A DNA stretch of 64,000 nt from Roseibium marinum (lineage in GTDB: Bacteria > Pseudomonadota > Alphaproteobacteria > Rhizobiales > Stappiaceae). Each line of letters starts with the position of its first letter. The first letter of the stretch is position 1. Both the position numbers and the translations under genes were made by a program. Positions 7,215 to 15,577 of this stretch are shown here, piece after piece. The stretch spans positions 248,001-312,000 of the forward strand of contig NZ_PPCN01000002.1 of assembly GCF_002906165.1 (NCBI RefSeq), written 5' to 3'. Below the pieces are notes generated by a model. It searched no databases. It was not told the origin of the DNA and saw only the letters and a program-made list of their open reading frames with translations.

Positions 7215-8099
7215 TCAGCCTCGGGCCGCGATGGCGTCGGCGATGGCGATCGCCCGGCGGCCCATTTCCGCATGTAGCCGTTCCACCATCTTGCCGTCTA
7301 CCTGGATCGCACCCTTGTCGGCATTTTCCGGCTTGTCGAATTCCGCGTTGATCCGGCGGGCCCAGGCGACTTCCTCATCCGAGGGACTGAAAGCCGCGTG
7401 GCAGGGACCGATCTGCTTCGGGTGGATCAGTGTCTTGCCGTCCATGCCCATCTCCACGCCCTGAGCGCATTCGGCCGCGAAACCCTCCTCGTCCTGAAAG
7501 GCGTTGAAGACCCCGTCGAGGATATCGATGCCGCCGGCCCGCGCCGCCGCGACGCAGGTCATCAGCCAAGGCGTCATCGCCGCCCGGCCCGGGGTCAGGC
7601 GGGCGCGGGTTTCCTTGGCCAGATCGTTTGTGCCCATGACAAAGCAGGAAAGCCGCACTTCCGGATCCTTGCCGCAGGCTCCGATCGCTCCGGCATTCAA
7701 CATGGCTTCCGGTGTTTCCATCATCGCCCAGAGTTCCAGATCGCGCGACGCTCCATGGACGGACAGCTTGTGGGCAATGCGCTGCAGGTCGGGCGGGTTG
7801 TTGATCTTCGGCACAAGGATTGCGTCCGGCCCGGCCCTGACGGCGGCCGCAAGGTCGTCCTCGCCCCAGGGCGAACCCAGGCCGTTGATCCGGATAACCA
7901 CCTCGCGCTCGCCATAGCCGCCTTCTGTCACGGCATCGACGATCTGCCTGCGGGCCAGTTCCTTCGCATCGGGAACAACGGCGTCTTCCAGGTCCAGAAT
8001 AAGACAATCGACATCCAGCGTCCTTGCCTTTTCCAGCGCGCGGGCGTTCGAGCCCGGCATATAGAGAGCGGAACGGCGGGGTTTGAAAACTGCGGTCAT
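7215..8099 (-). CDS. CitE-like CoA ester lyase (HpcH/HpaI family)
   Basis: A 294-residue TIM-barrel enzyme of the citrate-lyase-beta/malyl-CoA-lyase family. Visible signatures are RRSALYMPGSNARALEKA, the acidic metal-binding run LILDLEDAVVPDAK, REVVIRINGLGSPWG, AILVPKINNPPDL, ELWAMMETPEAMLNA (metal-binding Glu) and GKTLIHPKQIGPCHAAFSP. Such enzymes cleave or hydrolyse (S)-malyl-CoA, beta-methylmalyl-CoA or citramalyl-CoA. Length and the RRS.LYMP.SN start favour the stand-alone CitE/Mcl2-type group over Mcl1, but the substrate cannot be fixed. The DUF1737 gene follows and an EamA permease gene precedes it on the same strand. The ATG at 8099 begins the conserved domain. Confidence 0.85.
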   Translation of the reverse strand: MTAVFKPRRSALYMPGSNARALEKARTLDVDCLILDLEDAVVPDAKELARRQIVDAVTEGGYGEREVVIRINGLGSPWGEDDLAAAVRAGPDAILVPKINNPPDLQRIAHKLSVHGASRDLELWAMMETPEAMLNAGAIGACGKDPEVRLSCFVMGTNDLAKETRARLTPGRAAMTPWLMTCVAAARAGGIDILDGVFNAFQDEEGFAAECAQGVEMGMDGKTLIHPKQIGPCHAAFSPSDEEVAWARRINAEFDKPENADKGAIQVDGKMVERLHAEMGRRAIAIADAIAARG

Positions 8100-8134
8100 C
8101 GGCTGGTCCTGCTGGCTGTCGAAACAGAATTCGG

Positions 8135-9097
8135 TCAACCTAGTGGATCGCGACGCGAAGTGGAATGCTCCGAAGGGGGAAGGCCGGCATCATCCGCCTG
8201 CTCCCCGGTGCGCTTGCGCTGCCGCTTTCTGAAGATCATGTCCTTCGCCGCGATCACCGCGCCGATTGTTATCGCCACACAGGCAATAGCGACCGAAAAC
8301 GTCAGGGCGCCGAAACCAAAAGCAATCAGAAGAAGCGTTGACAGGAGCGGAGCCGAATAGGCCGCCGCGCCCAGAACCTGAATATCGCCGCGCTTCACGC
8401 CGATGTCCCAGGTGAAGAAGGCGAGCCCCACCGGAAAGAGGGCAAGCGCGAGCAGGGACGCCCATTCCAGCGACCCCGAGGGCCAGACCGTTTCTTCCAG
8501 CATCACATGGCACAGCGCGGACAGAAGAGCCGTCAGCAGACAGAAGCCGGCGACGGCTTCGGTCGGCACGGCCCCCAGACGCCGGGACAGGACAGAGTAA
8601 CTCGACCAGAAGAGGGAAGAGGTGACCGCGGCCGCATAGCCGAGAGCCGATCCGCCCGAAAATGAGAGGCCTTCCCCGCCGGAGATCAGCAGCACTGCCC
8701 CCGCGAGCCCCAGGATCGTGCCGATGACATGGTGAAGCCGCAGCTTCTCGCCTGGCAGGAACGCGGAAAACAGGACGATCAGCAGCGGCCAGGTGTAGTT
8801 GATCAGGTTGGCTTCCACCGGCGGGGCATTGCGGATGGCTGTGAAATAGAAGAAATGAAATCCAAACAGACCGAAGGTTCCGAAGGCCCAGACCCGGAGA
8901 GGCTGGCGCAAAAGCTTCAACTTGCCGGTTGCCAGAAGCCAGACAAGCGCCAGGCTGCCGGAAATTCCAAAGCACAGCGCGTTGAGCAGAAAGGGCGGCA
9001 CCCGGCCGGAGCCCGCACCGAAAAGACCGAGCGTCGCCCACATCAGAACGGCGCTCAATCCGATGACCGTTGCTTTCACCCTTGCTGCGTCCGTCAT
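8135..9097 (-). CDS. EamA/DMT-family permease
   Basis: A 320-residue inner-membrane protein with about ten hydrophobic segments arranged as two EamA repeats. Family landmarks include LSAVLMWATLGLFG, APPVEANLINYTWPLLIVLFSA (the conserved stretch after helix 3), GGEGLSFSGGSALGY and DIQVLGAAAYSAPLLSTLLL. The C-terminal 30 residues are hydrophilic. DMT exporters of this size generally move amino acids or other small metabolites outward; no substrate can be assigned. The gene ends 36 bases before the CoA lyase start and may form one transcript with it. The ATG is at 9097. Confidence 0.9.
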   Translation of the reverse strand: MTDAARVKATVIGLSAVLMWATLGLFGAGSGRVPPFLLNALCFGISGSLALVWLLATGKLKLLRQPLRVWAFGTFGLFGFHFFYFTAIRNAPPVEANLINYTWPLLIVLFSAFLPGEKLRLHHVIGTILGLAGAVLLISGGEGLSFSGGSALGYAAAVTSSLFWSSYSVLSRRLGAVPTEAVAGFCLLTALLSALCHVMLEETVWPSGSLEWASLLALALFPVGLAFFTWDIGVKRGDIQVLGAAAYSAPLLSTLLLIAFGFGALTFSVAIACVAITIGAVIAAKDMIFRKRQRKRTGEQADDAGLPPSEHSTSRRDPLG

Positions 9098-9249
9098 GGC
9101 AACCCTGTCTCAAGTCCAGCGTCAGCTCATCGCATGAAACGGAAAACGACAAAAGAGTTGGTCCGAATTTTCTCGAAGTCCTTGATCCCTGCTCCGGTTT
9201 CGGGACATGGTGCGATTTGCTTCAACGATTTGTCACTTCTGGGGAATTC

Positions 9250-9711
9250 ATGTCTAAGACGGAAATCAGGGCCCTTGGTCTGGATGATGCCCACCAGCTT
9301 GCCCCGCTTATTGCCGAAAACGCCCAGGCGCTGAAACGCGGAGCGCCGCGCCGTCCGGACGAATATTACGCGGAGCGGATCCTGGGCGACAAGACGGCCG
9401 AGGTCGTCGGCGCTTTCGAAGGCGGAAAGCTGGTCGGCTTCGCGGTTTTCTTCGATCTGCCCGAACTGATCACCGGCCTGCGAATCGGCCAGCTGGACGA
9501 TATCTATGTTCATCCCGATCACCGCAACCGGGGCATCGGCCGCCGGATCATCGAAACCCTGGTTGCCGAAGGCCAGAGCCGCGGCTGGCTGCATCTGCGC
9601 TGGATCGTGCCGGGCAAGAACACCCCTGCCGTCGCGCTTTATGAAAAAATCGCCGAGCCCGATCATCGCAAGAGCTACCTCATCCCGATCGACCGCCTCG
9701 CCGGAGATTGA
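9250..9711 (+). CDS. GNAT family N-acetyltransferase
   Basis: A 153-residue single-domain acetyltransferase. The acetyl-CoA loop is seen as LDDIYVHPDHRNRGIGRRI (motif A, R/Q-x-x-G-x-G/A), preceded by LVGFAVFFDLPE and followed by HLRWIVPGKNTPAVALYEKIA. The substrate is unknown; the overall pattern resembles general GNAT enzymes that act on small amines or amino acids. The start at 9250 is chosen because GGGG lies a few bases upstream and the conserved domain begins directly after it. It is divergent from the EamA gene and ends at a short GC stem followed by seven T (9718-9724), a weak terminator. Confidence 0.9.
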   Translation: MSKTEIRALGLDDAHQLAPLIAENAQALKRGAPRRPDEYYAERILGDKTAEVVGAFEGGKLVGFAVFFDLPELITGLRIGQLDDIYVHPDHRNRGIGRRIIETLVAEGQSRGWLHLRWIVPGKNTPAVALYEKIAEPDHRKSYLIPIDRLAGD

Positions 9712-9780
9712 GCCGGTTTTTTTGCAGCTCTGTCATTGCCGATCCGCGTTCGGATTCGTCTCGCTTGTCCGTTGTTGTGA

Positions 9781-10842
9781 CTACATCCCGGCCTGAAACA
9801 GCGCCGGGATCCGGCCGAGCGGCAGGAAACCTACGCTTGCGACGCCGCGATCTATCTTCACTGGAAGCGTGATCGAGGCAACGCCGTCCACTCCTTGCGC
9901 CGGCTCAAGGCTGCCGATGATCCCTTCCAGAAGCGCGAAGGTCTGATCCTTCGGCGGGAACAGCGGCTTGAGTGCCTGCAGCAGAGCCGTTGCGTTGCCG
10001 AGTGTCAGCTCCACGGTTCCCGACAGCGTTCCGTCGCCGTGAACCAGCATCTCTCCGCTGGCAGCCACGGAACTGCGTCCCAGAGACGCTTCGAAGAGGT
10101 CCAGTCCAACGGGCAGGTCTTCACCGTTCATGCGGACCAGGGCTGCGAGATCTGCACCGGCCAGCAGAGCGGTTCCTCCGGCGACGCGGATGCTACCGCG
10201 CAGGTCGAGCGTGTCCTCAAGATCAGGCAGGGATTTCAGCTTCAGCGCATCGATGGAAACATAGCCGTCCAATGCTCCGGGCAGATCCGGTGCTTCGCGC
10301 AGATGAACTTCAGCCTTCTCCGCTGAAAACAGTCCCGCGGAAACGGCATTTTCAAAGGCGGCTTCCGGCTTTTGCACGACCCCGTCGAGCGCGCCGAGCG
10401 CGCTTTGCCGGAATTTCAGGCTGGCCCGGGCGGTTTCCCAGGTAATCTCGCCGGAAACGCCTGTCATCGGAACGGTCACGACCGCCGGAGCCTTGACCTC
10501 GAAGATCACGTGCCAGGGATTATAAACCAGCGCGACCGCATTCAGCCCGCCAAGCGACGCGGCGGTTCCGGAGCCGTCGCGCGAGCGCATGTCCGGGCAA
10601 CTGATTTCATAACGGAAGGGATAGCCGCGGATTGCCAGATCCGCGCAGGAGACCTCCAGTCCGACCTCCGCCATCCGGATCAACTGCCGGTCGAGCTGAC
10701 CGGCCAGCACCGAACGGCCGTAGACCCAGGCAACGGACCAGCCGGACGCCACCAGCAAAACGGCGGCCAGCAAAAGGATGTAGCGGCGCTTCGGGGATTT
10801 CACGGGCTTTCTCGCGGCAGGCGTCACGTTTCGAACACTCAC
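9781..10842 (-). CDS. DUF2125 domain protein, membrane anchored
   Basis: A 353-residue protein. A basic N-terminus (KSPKRRYI) is followed by one transmembrane helix (LLLAAVLLVASGWSVAWVYG) and a large periplasmic domain of DUF2125 type, with AIRGYPFRYEISC and a beta-rich, leucine-patterned remainder (LDLRGSIRVAGGTALLAG, LSGTVELTLGNATALLQAL). Two Cys in the SCADLAIRGYPFR..SC region may pair. DUF2125 proteins are typical of alphaproteobacteria and have no assigned role; the fold type suggests an envelope-associated function. The start is GTG at 10842. It converges with the GNAT gene and is divergent from the cyclotransferase gene. Confidence 0.88.
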   Translation of the reverse strand: MSVRNVTPAARKPVKSPKRRYILLLAAVLLVASGWSVAWVYGRSVLAGQLDRQLIRMAEVGLEVSCADLAIRGYPFRYEISCPDMRSRDGSGTAASLGGLNAVALVYNPWHVIFEVKAPAVVTVPMTGVSGEITWETARASLKFRQSALGALDGVVQKPEAAFENAVSAGLFSAEKAEVHLREAPDLPGALDGYVSIDALKLKSLPDLEDTLDLRGSIRVAGGTALLAGADLAALVRMNGEDLPVGLDLFEASLGRSSVAASGEMLVHGDGTLSGTVELTLGNATALLQALKPLFPPKDQTFALLEGIIGSLEPAQGVDGVASITLPVKIDRGVASVGFLPLGRIPALFQAGM

Positions 10843-10923
10843 TGTTGAATTGGGCGGTCTCGACCGATTAAAGGTTGGCGCTGATATGAATTTATGCGCC
10901 TGCGGGAAAGAAGACAGGACGAT

Positions 10924-11454
10924 ATGAGCGATTTTTGGGTATTTGGCTACGGATCATTGATGTGGAACCCGGGATTTGACCATCAGCGCACCGAACGGGC
11001 GCTGCTGAGGGGAGCCCATCGGGCGCTTTGCGTTTATTCCTGGGTTCACCGTGGCACCGAGGAACGGCCGGGCCTTGTCTTCGGTCTCGACAATGGCGGC
11101 GCCTGCCGCGGCAAGGCCTATCAGGTCGCCGGCGACATCTGGCCGCAAACGCTGGATTATCTGCGCGCCCGCGAGCAGGCCACCATGGTCTACAGGGAGC
11201 ATTGGCATCCTATCGAGCTCGATAGCGGCGAAAAGGTGGAAGCGCTCGTCTATATGGTCGATCACGGCCATCCGCAATATGCCGGCGCCCTGCCGCTGGA
11301 AAAGCAGCTGGATATCGTGACCGGCGCGGTCGGACAATCCGGCGCGAATCCGGAATATGTCCTCAATACCGCCGCCCACCTTGAGGAAATGGGCATCACC
11401 GACACTGCTCTCGCCTTGCTCGCAGCGCAGCTGATTGGCGCTTCGCGGGCTTGA
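10924..11454 (+). CDS. ChaC-like gamma-glutamylcyclotransferase
   Basis: A 176-residue cytosolic enzyme. It starts with the signature FWVFGYGSLMWNPGFD (the gamma-glutamyl-binding YGSL loop), then HRGTEERPGLVFGLDNGG and REHWHPIEL, where the ChaC family has its catalytic Glu region, and ends with NPEYVLNTAAHLEEMGI, a ChaC hallmark. Members release 5-oxoproline from glutathione, acting in glutathione turnover. Length agrees with bacterial ChaC. The ATG at 10924 is preferred because it starts the domain and lies just after AGGACGAT. It converges closely (24 bases) with the acyltransferase gene. Confidence 0.92.
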   Translation: MSDFWVFGYGSLMWNPGFDHQRTERALLRGAHRALCVYSWVHRGTEERPGLVFGLDNGGACRGKAYQVAGDIWPQTLDYLRAREQATMVYREHWHPIELDSGEKVEALVYMVDHGHPQYAGALPLEKQLDIVTGAVGQSGANPEYVLNTAAHLEEMGITDTALALLAAQLIGASRA

Positions 11455-11478
11455 TACCAGCCGCGATCAATAAAACCC

Positions 11479-12255
11479 CTATGCGGAGCGGGTCTGCCTG
11501 AGCCTGTCCACCTGCTCCAGCACCGGCGAAGGCCTCTTTGCCTGCCGCGCTTCCTCGATCAGCCGGTCGCTTGCCGTTTCAATCTCCGCGACCATCCGCT
11601 CCTGGAAGACATTGGCCGGAAGTCCCGGCTCGATCGGCGGCAGAATCTCGACAATCACGGTCCCCGGATAGACCCTCCAGGAGGACCGCGGCCAGTACAG
11701 TCCGGAATTGTGGGCAATTGGCACGGCGGGACAATTCAAATCCCGGTAGAGATGCGCGACGCCGGACTTGTATTTGGGTTCCGCTCCTGCCGGACGGCGG
11801 GTGCCTTCCGGAAAGATCAGGATCTGCCGTCCTTCCGCGATGGTTTGCTTGGCCGCCAGCATCATGGCCGTCAGGGCTTCCGAACGCTTGCCCCGGTTGA
11901 TCGGGATCTGTCTGTATTTCGCGGTATACCAGCCGAAGATCGGTATCCAGCGCAGCTCGCGCTTGAGAATGAAGGTCGGGCCGGAAAACAGCGGAATGAG
12001 CGCGAATGTTTCCCACGCCGACTGATGTTTCATCGCGGCGATGAACCCGCCTTGCGGGAGGTTTTCCCGGCCGCGGACTTCCACCTTGATGCCAGCGACG
12101 AAGCGCATCAGGATCTGCAGGATTTTCGACCACACCGGCATGACCCACCCGCCCCATTTGCGCGGCAGCAGCAGGAGTGGAGAAAACACGATCATCACCA
12201 CTAGATTGAGGATGTAAAAAAGGATCTGGAAAACGGTAGAGCGCAAAAGAAACAT
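11479..12255 (-). CDS. PlsC-like lysophospholipid acyltransferase
   Basis: A 258-residue membrane-bound acyltransferase, probably acylating 1-acyl-glycerol-3-phosphate. An N-terminal hydrophobic segment (LFYILNLVVMIVFSPLLLL) is followed by block I, MKHQSAWETFAL, block II around INRGKRSEALTAM, block III IFPEGTRRPAG and block IV CPAVPIAHNSG. The catalytic box reads H-x4-E instead of the canonical H-x4-D, a variant I associate with this alphaproteobacterial branch. An adjacent YdcF-type gene 77 bases upstream on the same strand suggests an envelope-biogenesis transcript. The exact substrate is not decidable here. Confidence 0.87.
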   Translation of the reverse strand: MFLLRSTVFQILFYILNLVVMIVFSPLLLLPRKWGGWVMPVWSKILQILMRFVAGIKVEVRGRENLPQGGFIAAMKHQSAWETFALIPLFSGPTFILKRELRWIPIFGWYTAKYRQIPINRGKRSEALTAMMLAAKQTIAEGRQILIFPEGTRRPAGAEPKYKSGVAHLYRDLNCPAVPIAHNSGLYWPRSSWRVYPGTVIVEILPPIEPGLPANVFQERMVAEIETASDRLIEEARQAKRPSPVLEQVDRLRQTRSA

Positions 12256-12332
12256 GGCACCTGAATTTCTGGAACAGCAAGGTCACGGCAAGATGCCCCA
12301 GGGAAAGGTTCAGGGCTGTGGTCAAATGGCTG

Positions 12333-13061
12333 TCAGCCCATGCCCTGAACGGATAACCGGAGTCGGGCGACCATATACTTCACATATTCGCGCATGAGAA
12401 GCCGAATAGTTGCCGGTTCCCTGTACCATTCGCCCAGTTTCAGATCCTTGGAAAAGACCGGATAGGCGATAAGTTTGACATCCGGCAGGGCGCCGGACAG
12501 TTCCACTTCGGTCCGTGGCAGATGATAGGCACTGGTAACAACCAGAAGCGAGGAGAAGCCGTTTTTCCGGACCCAGCTTGCCGTTTCCGCGGCATTGCCG
12601 GCGGTATTGAGCGCAACCCTGTCGAGTTCGACCGTGCTTTTTTTCAGCGGCATGCGCGAGGAGGTGACAGCCGCAAGCTGCTCCCGGGTGGTCCCCGGAT
12701 GAACTCCGGAAATCAGCAAACGGTTGGCCCTGCCTTCCTCCAGAAGACGGACCGCTTCGTTCACCCGGGCGTGTCCGCCTGTCAGAACGACGATTGCGTC
12801 CGCATTCGCCGTATGTGGAACCTGAACGCCGGCGATCCTGTGCGCGAACAGCGCGAAGTGGCCGGCCGCTCCGGCCAGCAGCGCCGTCACCAAGGCGACA
12901 ACCAGCACACGTAACCCGAACCGTCTCTCACGCCTGGCCGCCGGCCGCGCATCGGCCTTCCCGACCGACGCCTTTGCCTGCGATGCGGACGCACTGCGAT
13001 CCGCAACGATGGAAACACCGTCTTCCAAAGCGGGGTCTATGGCTGTGTCGGCATGCGTCAT
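12333..13061 (-). CDS. YdcF/SanA/ElyC-family membrane protein (DUF218)
   Basis: A 242-residue protein with a hydrophilic N-terminal 45 residues, one transmembrane helix (GLRVLVVALVTALLAGAAGHF) and a DUF218 domain: NADAIVVLTGGHARVNEAVRLL, NRLLISGVHPGTT, SLLVVTSAYHLPRTEVELSG, and RLLMREYVKYMVARLRL near the end. ElyC and SanA, of the same superfamily, act in envelope integrity and peptidoglycan or enterobacterial common antigen balance. Here it sits directly between ftsXE and a PlsC-like gene, all on the minus strand, which fits an envelope role. The biochemical activity of the family is unsettled. Confidence 0.87.
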   Translation of the reverse strand: MTHADTAIDPALEDGVSIVADRSASASQAKASVGKADARPAARRERRFGLRVLVVALVTALLAGAAGHFALFAHRIAGVQVPHTANADAIVVLTGGHARVNEAVRLLEEGRANRLLISGVHPGTTREQLAAVTSSRMPLKKSTVELDRVALNTAGNAAETASWVRKNGFSSLLVVTSAYHLPRTEVELSGALPDVKLIAYPVFSKDLKLGEWYREPATIRLLMREYVKYMVARLRLSVQGMG

Positions 13062-13280
13062 CAGGCAACTATGATAAGTGATTCGGCCAATTTCGCGGCA
13101 TCGGTCTGTATTGACAAATTTGCGATTGGCATTGTTGGAGCCGGTACCGTTCCTGAACAGGACGAAAGTGCAAGCAATTTTGGCTCGTTTTCACGCGCAA
13201 TGGAAGCGTTAGAAGCCGCTCGAAACCGTATTCCCTTCGGGATTTCCCGACTATAGTCGGCTTTTTCCCGCTTCGCAGGG

Positions 13281-14321
13281 TCAATCCACCTTGGCAAGAT
13301 GCGCTTTCACGGCGAGGCCGGATGTGAGCGCGGTCAAGATGGCGACGAGAAAAACGACGCCGAAGACGCCGAAATACCCCGGCAGGCTGACGGACACACT
13401 ACCAAAGAGCGCCGACAACTGATCCGAACCCGCCTGACCCGACCCTTCCCGGGTGAGCATATCCAGGGCGACGAAACAGATAATCGAGGCGACCCCTCCC
13501 GACACACCGCCCTTTAGCCCGAGCATCAGGAAGTGCCGCTGAAACTCCCGCGCGATGAAACCGTCTTCCGCGCCGACGAAGTGGAGCACCGAGACCACGT
13601 CCTTGTTGCCCGCCATGGCCGATTGCGTGGCGAAGACGACGCTGAGGACCATCGAGCTGAGGACGAGGATCATGATGGCGATACCGGCGGCCACCACGGC
13701 GCCCGCCATCGCAGAAAGCCGCGAGGTCCAGACCGAATGATCGTCGACACTCGCCCCCGTCACGGTCCGCCCCACCGCGTCCTTGAGCTGTTCCAGGTTC
13801 AACGCCGCCGGATCGCCGACGGTAATCTGGATTAGCCTGGGGACGGGCAGGCCGTCGAGCTGCAGGCCTTCGCCGAGCCAGGGCTCGAGCAGGGCCTTGG
13901 TTTCCGCATCCGACAGGGCACTGACCGAATCGATGCCGGGAAACTCCTGTGCCAGAGCCACCGCCTTGTCGATCTCGCGCAGCATGTCGACACCTTCCGT
14001 CGGCCGGATCTGGATGGTGATTTCGCGCACCAGATCGTTCTGCCAGGCATCCGCGGCGTCCCAGACGATGGACACCCCACCGACGGTCAGGCACGCAAGG
14101 AAGCTCATGATCGCGACCACGAGCGTCAACGCGCGGCCGGCGACCGATTGCGGCGGAACGATCGCAGCGGCCGGCCGAAGCCTGGCGTCATCGCTCGCTT
14201 CCGGATCTTTCGGCTTCGGAACCGCCTTGCGTTTCGGACGTTTCGGCCGTTCCTTGCGGCGCGGCGGTTTAACGTCCGCGGCGCCTGCCCGGCGTTCTTT
14301 TGTGTCGTCCGACTGTGCCAT
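13281..14321 (-). CDS. ftsX: FtsX, cell-division ABC transporter-like permease
   Basis: FtsX is the membrane part of FtsEX, which couples ATP hydrolysis at the septum to activation of peptidoglycan hydrolases. The 346-residue protein has a long Lys/Arg/Pro-rich cytoplasmic N-terminus (about 60 residues), a first helix near residue 75, a periplasmic domain (ITIQIRPTEGVDMLREID and onwards) and three C-terminal helices ending in LTSGLAVKAHLAK. The ATG at 14321 leaves seven bases after the ftsE stop; a TTG at 14336 would overlap it. The topology of four helices with one large periplasmic loop is as expected for FtsX. Confidence 0.93.
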   Translation of the reverse strand: MAQSDDTKERRAGAADVKPPRRKERPKRPKRKAVPKPKDPEASDDARLRPAAAIVPPQSVAGRALTLVVAIMSFLACLTVGGVSIVWDAADAWQNDLVREITIQIRPTEGVDMLREIDKAVALAQEFPGIDSVSALSDAETKALLEPWLGEGLQLDGLPVPRLIQITVGDPAALNLEQLKDAVGRTVTGASVDDHSVWTSRLSAMAGAVVAAGIAIMILVLSSMVLSVVFATQSAMAGNKDVVSVLHFVGAEDGFIAREFQRHFLMLGLKGGVSGGVASIICFVALDMLTREGSGQAGSDQLSALFGSVSVSLPGYFGVFGVVFLVAILTALTSGLAVKAHLAKVD

Positions 14322-14328
14322 TTTCTGC

Positions 14329-14988
14329 CTAGTCAAAGATAGCGAGACGCCCGTCCGTCAGAACCATACGCCTGGCATCCACCTGTTCCAGGAGGGTGAT
14401 ATCGTGCGTTGCAATAACAACGGAAGTGCCGAGTTTGTTCAATTCAATGAAAAGACGCAACAACCGTCGGGCCAGCGGTGGGTCGACGTTGCCCGTGGGC
14501 TCGTCCGCCAGCAGCACTTCGGGCCTGGTAATCAGCGCACGGGCAATGGCCGCACGCTGCTTTTCGCCTCCGGACAGAACCGGCGGCAGGACGTGCATCC
14601 GCTCGCCCAACCCCACCCATTTGAGGAGATCGATCACGTCAGACCGGTATTCGCTCTCCTCCTTGCCGCCCACCCGGAGCGGCAGAGCGACATTTTCGTA
14701 GGTCGTCAGATGATTGAGCAGACGGAAATCCTGAAACACCACGCCGATCTTGCGCCGCAGGCTCGGCAGCTCCTGCTTCTCGATGATGCTCAGATCGCGG
14801 TTGAAAACCTTGATCAGGCCGCGCGTCGGCCGCAGCGACATGAACAGAAGTCTGATCAGGCTGGTTTTTCCGGCACCGGAAGGACCGGTCAGAAACTGAA
14901 ATGACTGTTTTTCGATCTGAAATGTCAGATCCTGCAGGATCTCGGGACCCATCCCATATCTCAATCCGACATTTTCGAAGCGGATCAC
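14329..14988 (-). CDS. ftsE: FtsE, cell-division ATP-binding protein
   Basis: FtsE is the cytoplasmic ATPase of FtsEX. In 219 residues it shows Walker A GPSGAGKT (35-42), Q-loop VVFQDFRLL, ABC signature LSGGEKQR (138-145), Walker B VLLADEPT (158-165) and the switch His in ATHDITLL. The start is GTG at 14988, with AGGAG eight bases before it. ftsX follows immediately. A CtrA-like box lies about 43 bases upstream, which would link expression to the cell cycle. The length is normal for the family. Confidence 0.95.
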   Translation of the reverse strand: MIRFENVGLRYGMGPEILQDLTFQIEKQSFQFLTGPSGAGKTSLIRLLFMSLRPTRGLIKVFNRDLSIIEKQELPSLRRKIGVVFQDFRLLNHLTTYENVALPLRVGGKEESEYRSDVIDLLKWVGLGERMHVLPPVLSGGEKQRAAIARALITRPEVLLADEPTGNVDPPLARRLLRLFIELNKLGTSVVIATHDITLLEQVDARRMVLTDGRLAIFD

Positions 14989-15030
14989 AAGTGCGACTCC
15001 TGTTGATGGGCCGACGCTACGACTTGGCCG

Positions 15031-15045
15031 TTAACGCTGCATTAA
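15031..15045. promoter_or_regulatory. Candidate CtrA box (TTAA-N7-TTAA) before ftsEX
   Basis: TTAA at 15031-15034 and TTAA at 15042-15045, seven bases apart, match the core CtrA recognition pattern. It lies 43 bases upstream of the ftsE GTG, where the promoter should be; on the minus strand TATGAT occurs just upstream of it. CtrA control of division genes is established in alphaproteobacteria; binding here is inferred from the pattern only. Confidence 0.45.
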
Positions 15046-15143
15046 TCATATAAAGGTCCATTGGACAGCTGAAACCCCGTCACGGGATTTGCCGCTCTTT
15101 GTCCAGTATTTCCTGCCGGAAGGCGAACTCCGCCAGCCGGGCT

Positions 15144-15171
15144 GCCCTGACAAGACCGCCCTGACAAGACG
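15144..15171. repeat. 14-bp direct tandem repeat in the 589-bp ftsE / zinc-ribbon gene gap
   Basis: GCCCTGACAAGAC(C/G) occurs twice head to tail (15144-15157 and 15158-15171). The surrounding gap 14989-15577 separates the divergent ftsE and zinc-ribbon genes; apart from this duplication and the CtrA-like box I see no gene or strong hairpin in it. Confidence 0.55.
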
Positions 15172-15577
15172 AGGGAGAGCGCCGCCGCATGAAACAGAAC
15201 CTGTTTGAGGAGCGCGCGGAAAGACCATGCAAGCCATAGACCAGGAAGCACAGCCCGTGAAGGGCCAAGTCCGTCGCCGCGATTTCGGATCGAGGAGGGA
15301 ACTTGCTCCTTGTCCTCAGGGTTTACGCCCTTTCGACACGATGTCACTGTCGAAAATGCCGGGAAGTGGCCGCATTTTCCTGTGCTTTTCTTTAATTGAG
15401 GACCGATCCGCGCTCCAATCATGATAACCGTTAATCTGGCCTGGCTGCGATCTGGCGGATAGTGACAGGATGTTCCAGTGCTTGAGAGAGATCAAGCTGC
15501 CTTCCTGTGAATTGCATGAAGCACGTGATGTTGATGAACGAACCGTTTGAGCAAGCCATGACGAAAGGTCTTCGCCG

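Noticed and set aside
13247..13260. Palindrome CCGACTATAGTCGG followed by CTTTTT as a terminator
   Set aside because: The T-run is on the plus strand, but both neighbouring genes (ftsX and the YdcF-like gene) are on the minus strand, so no transcript in the expected direction would use it.
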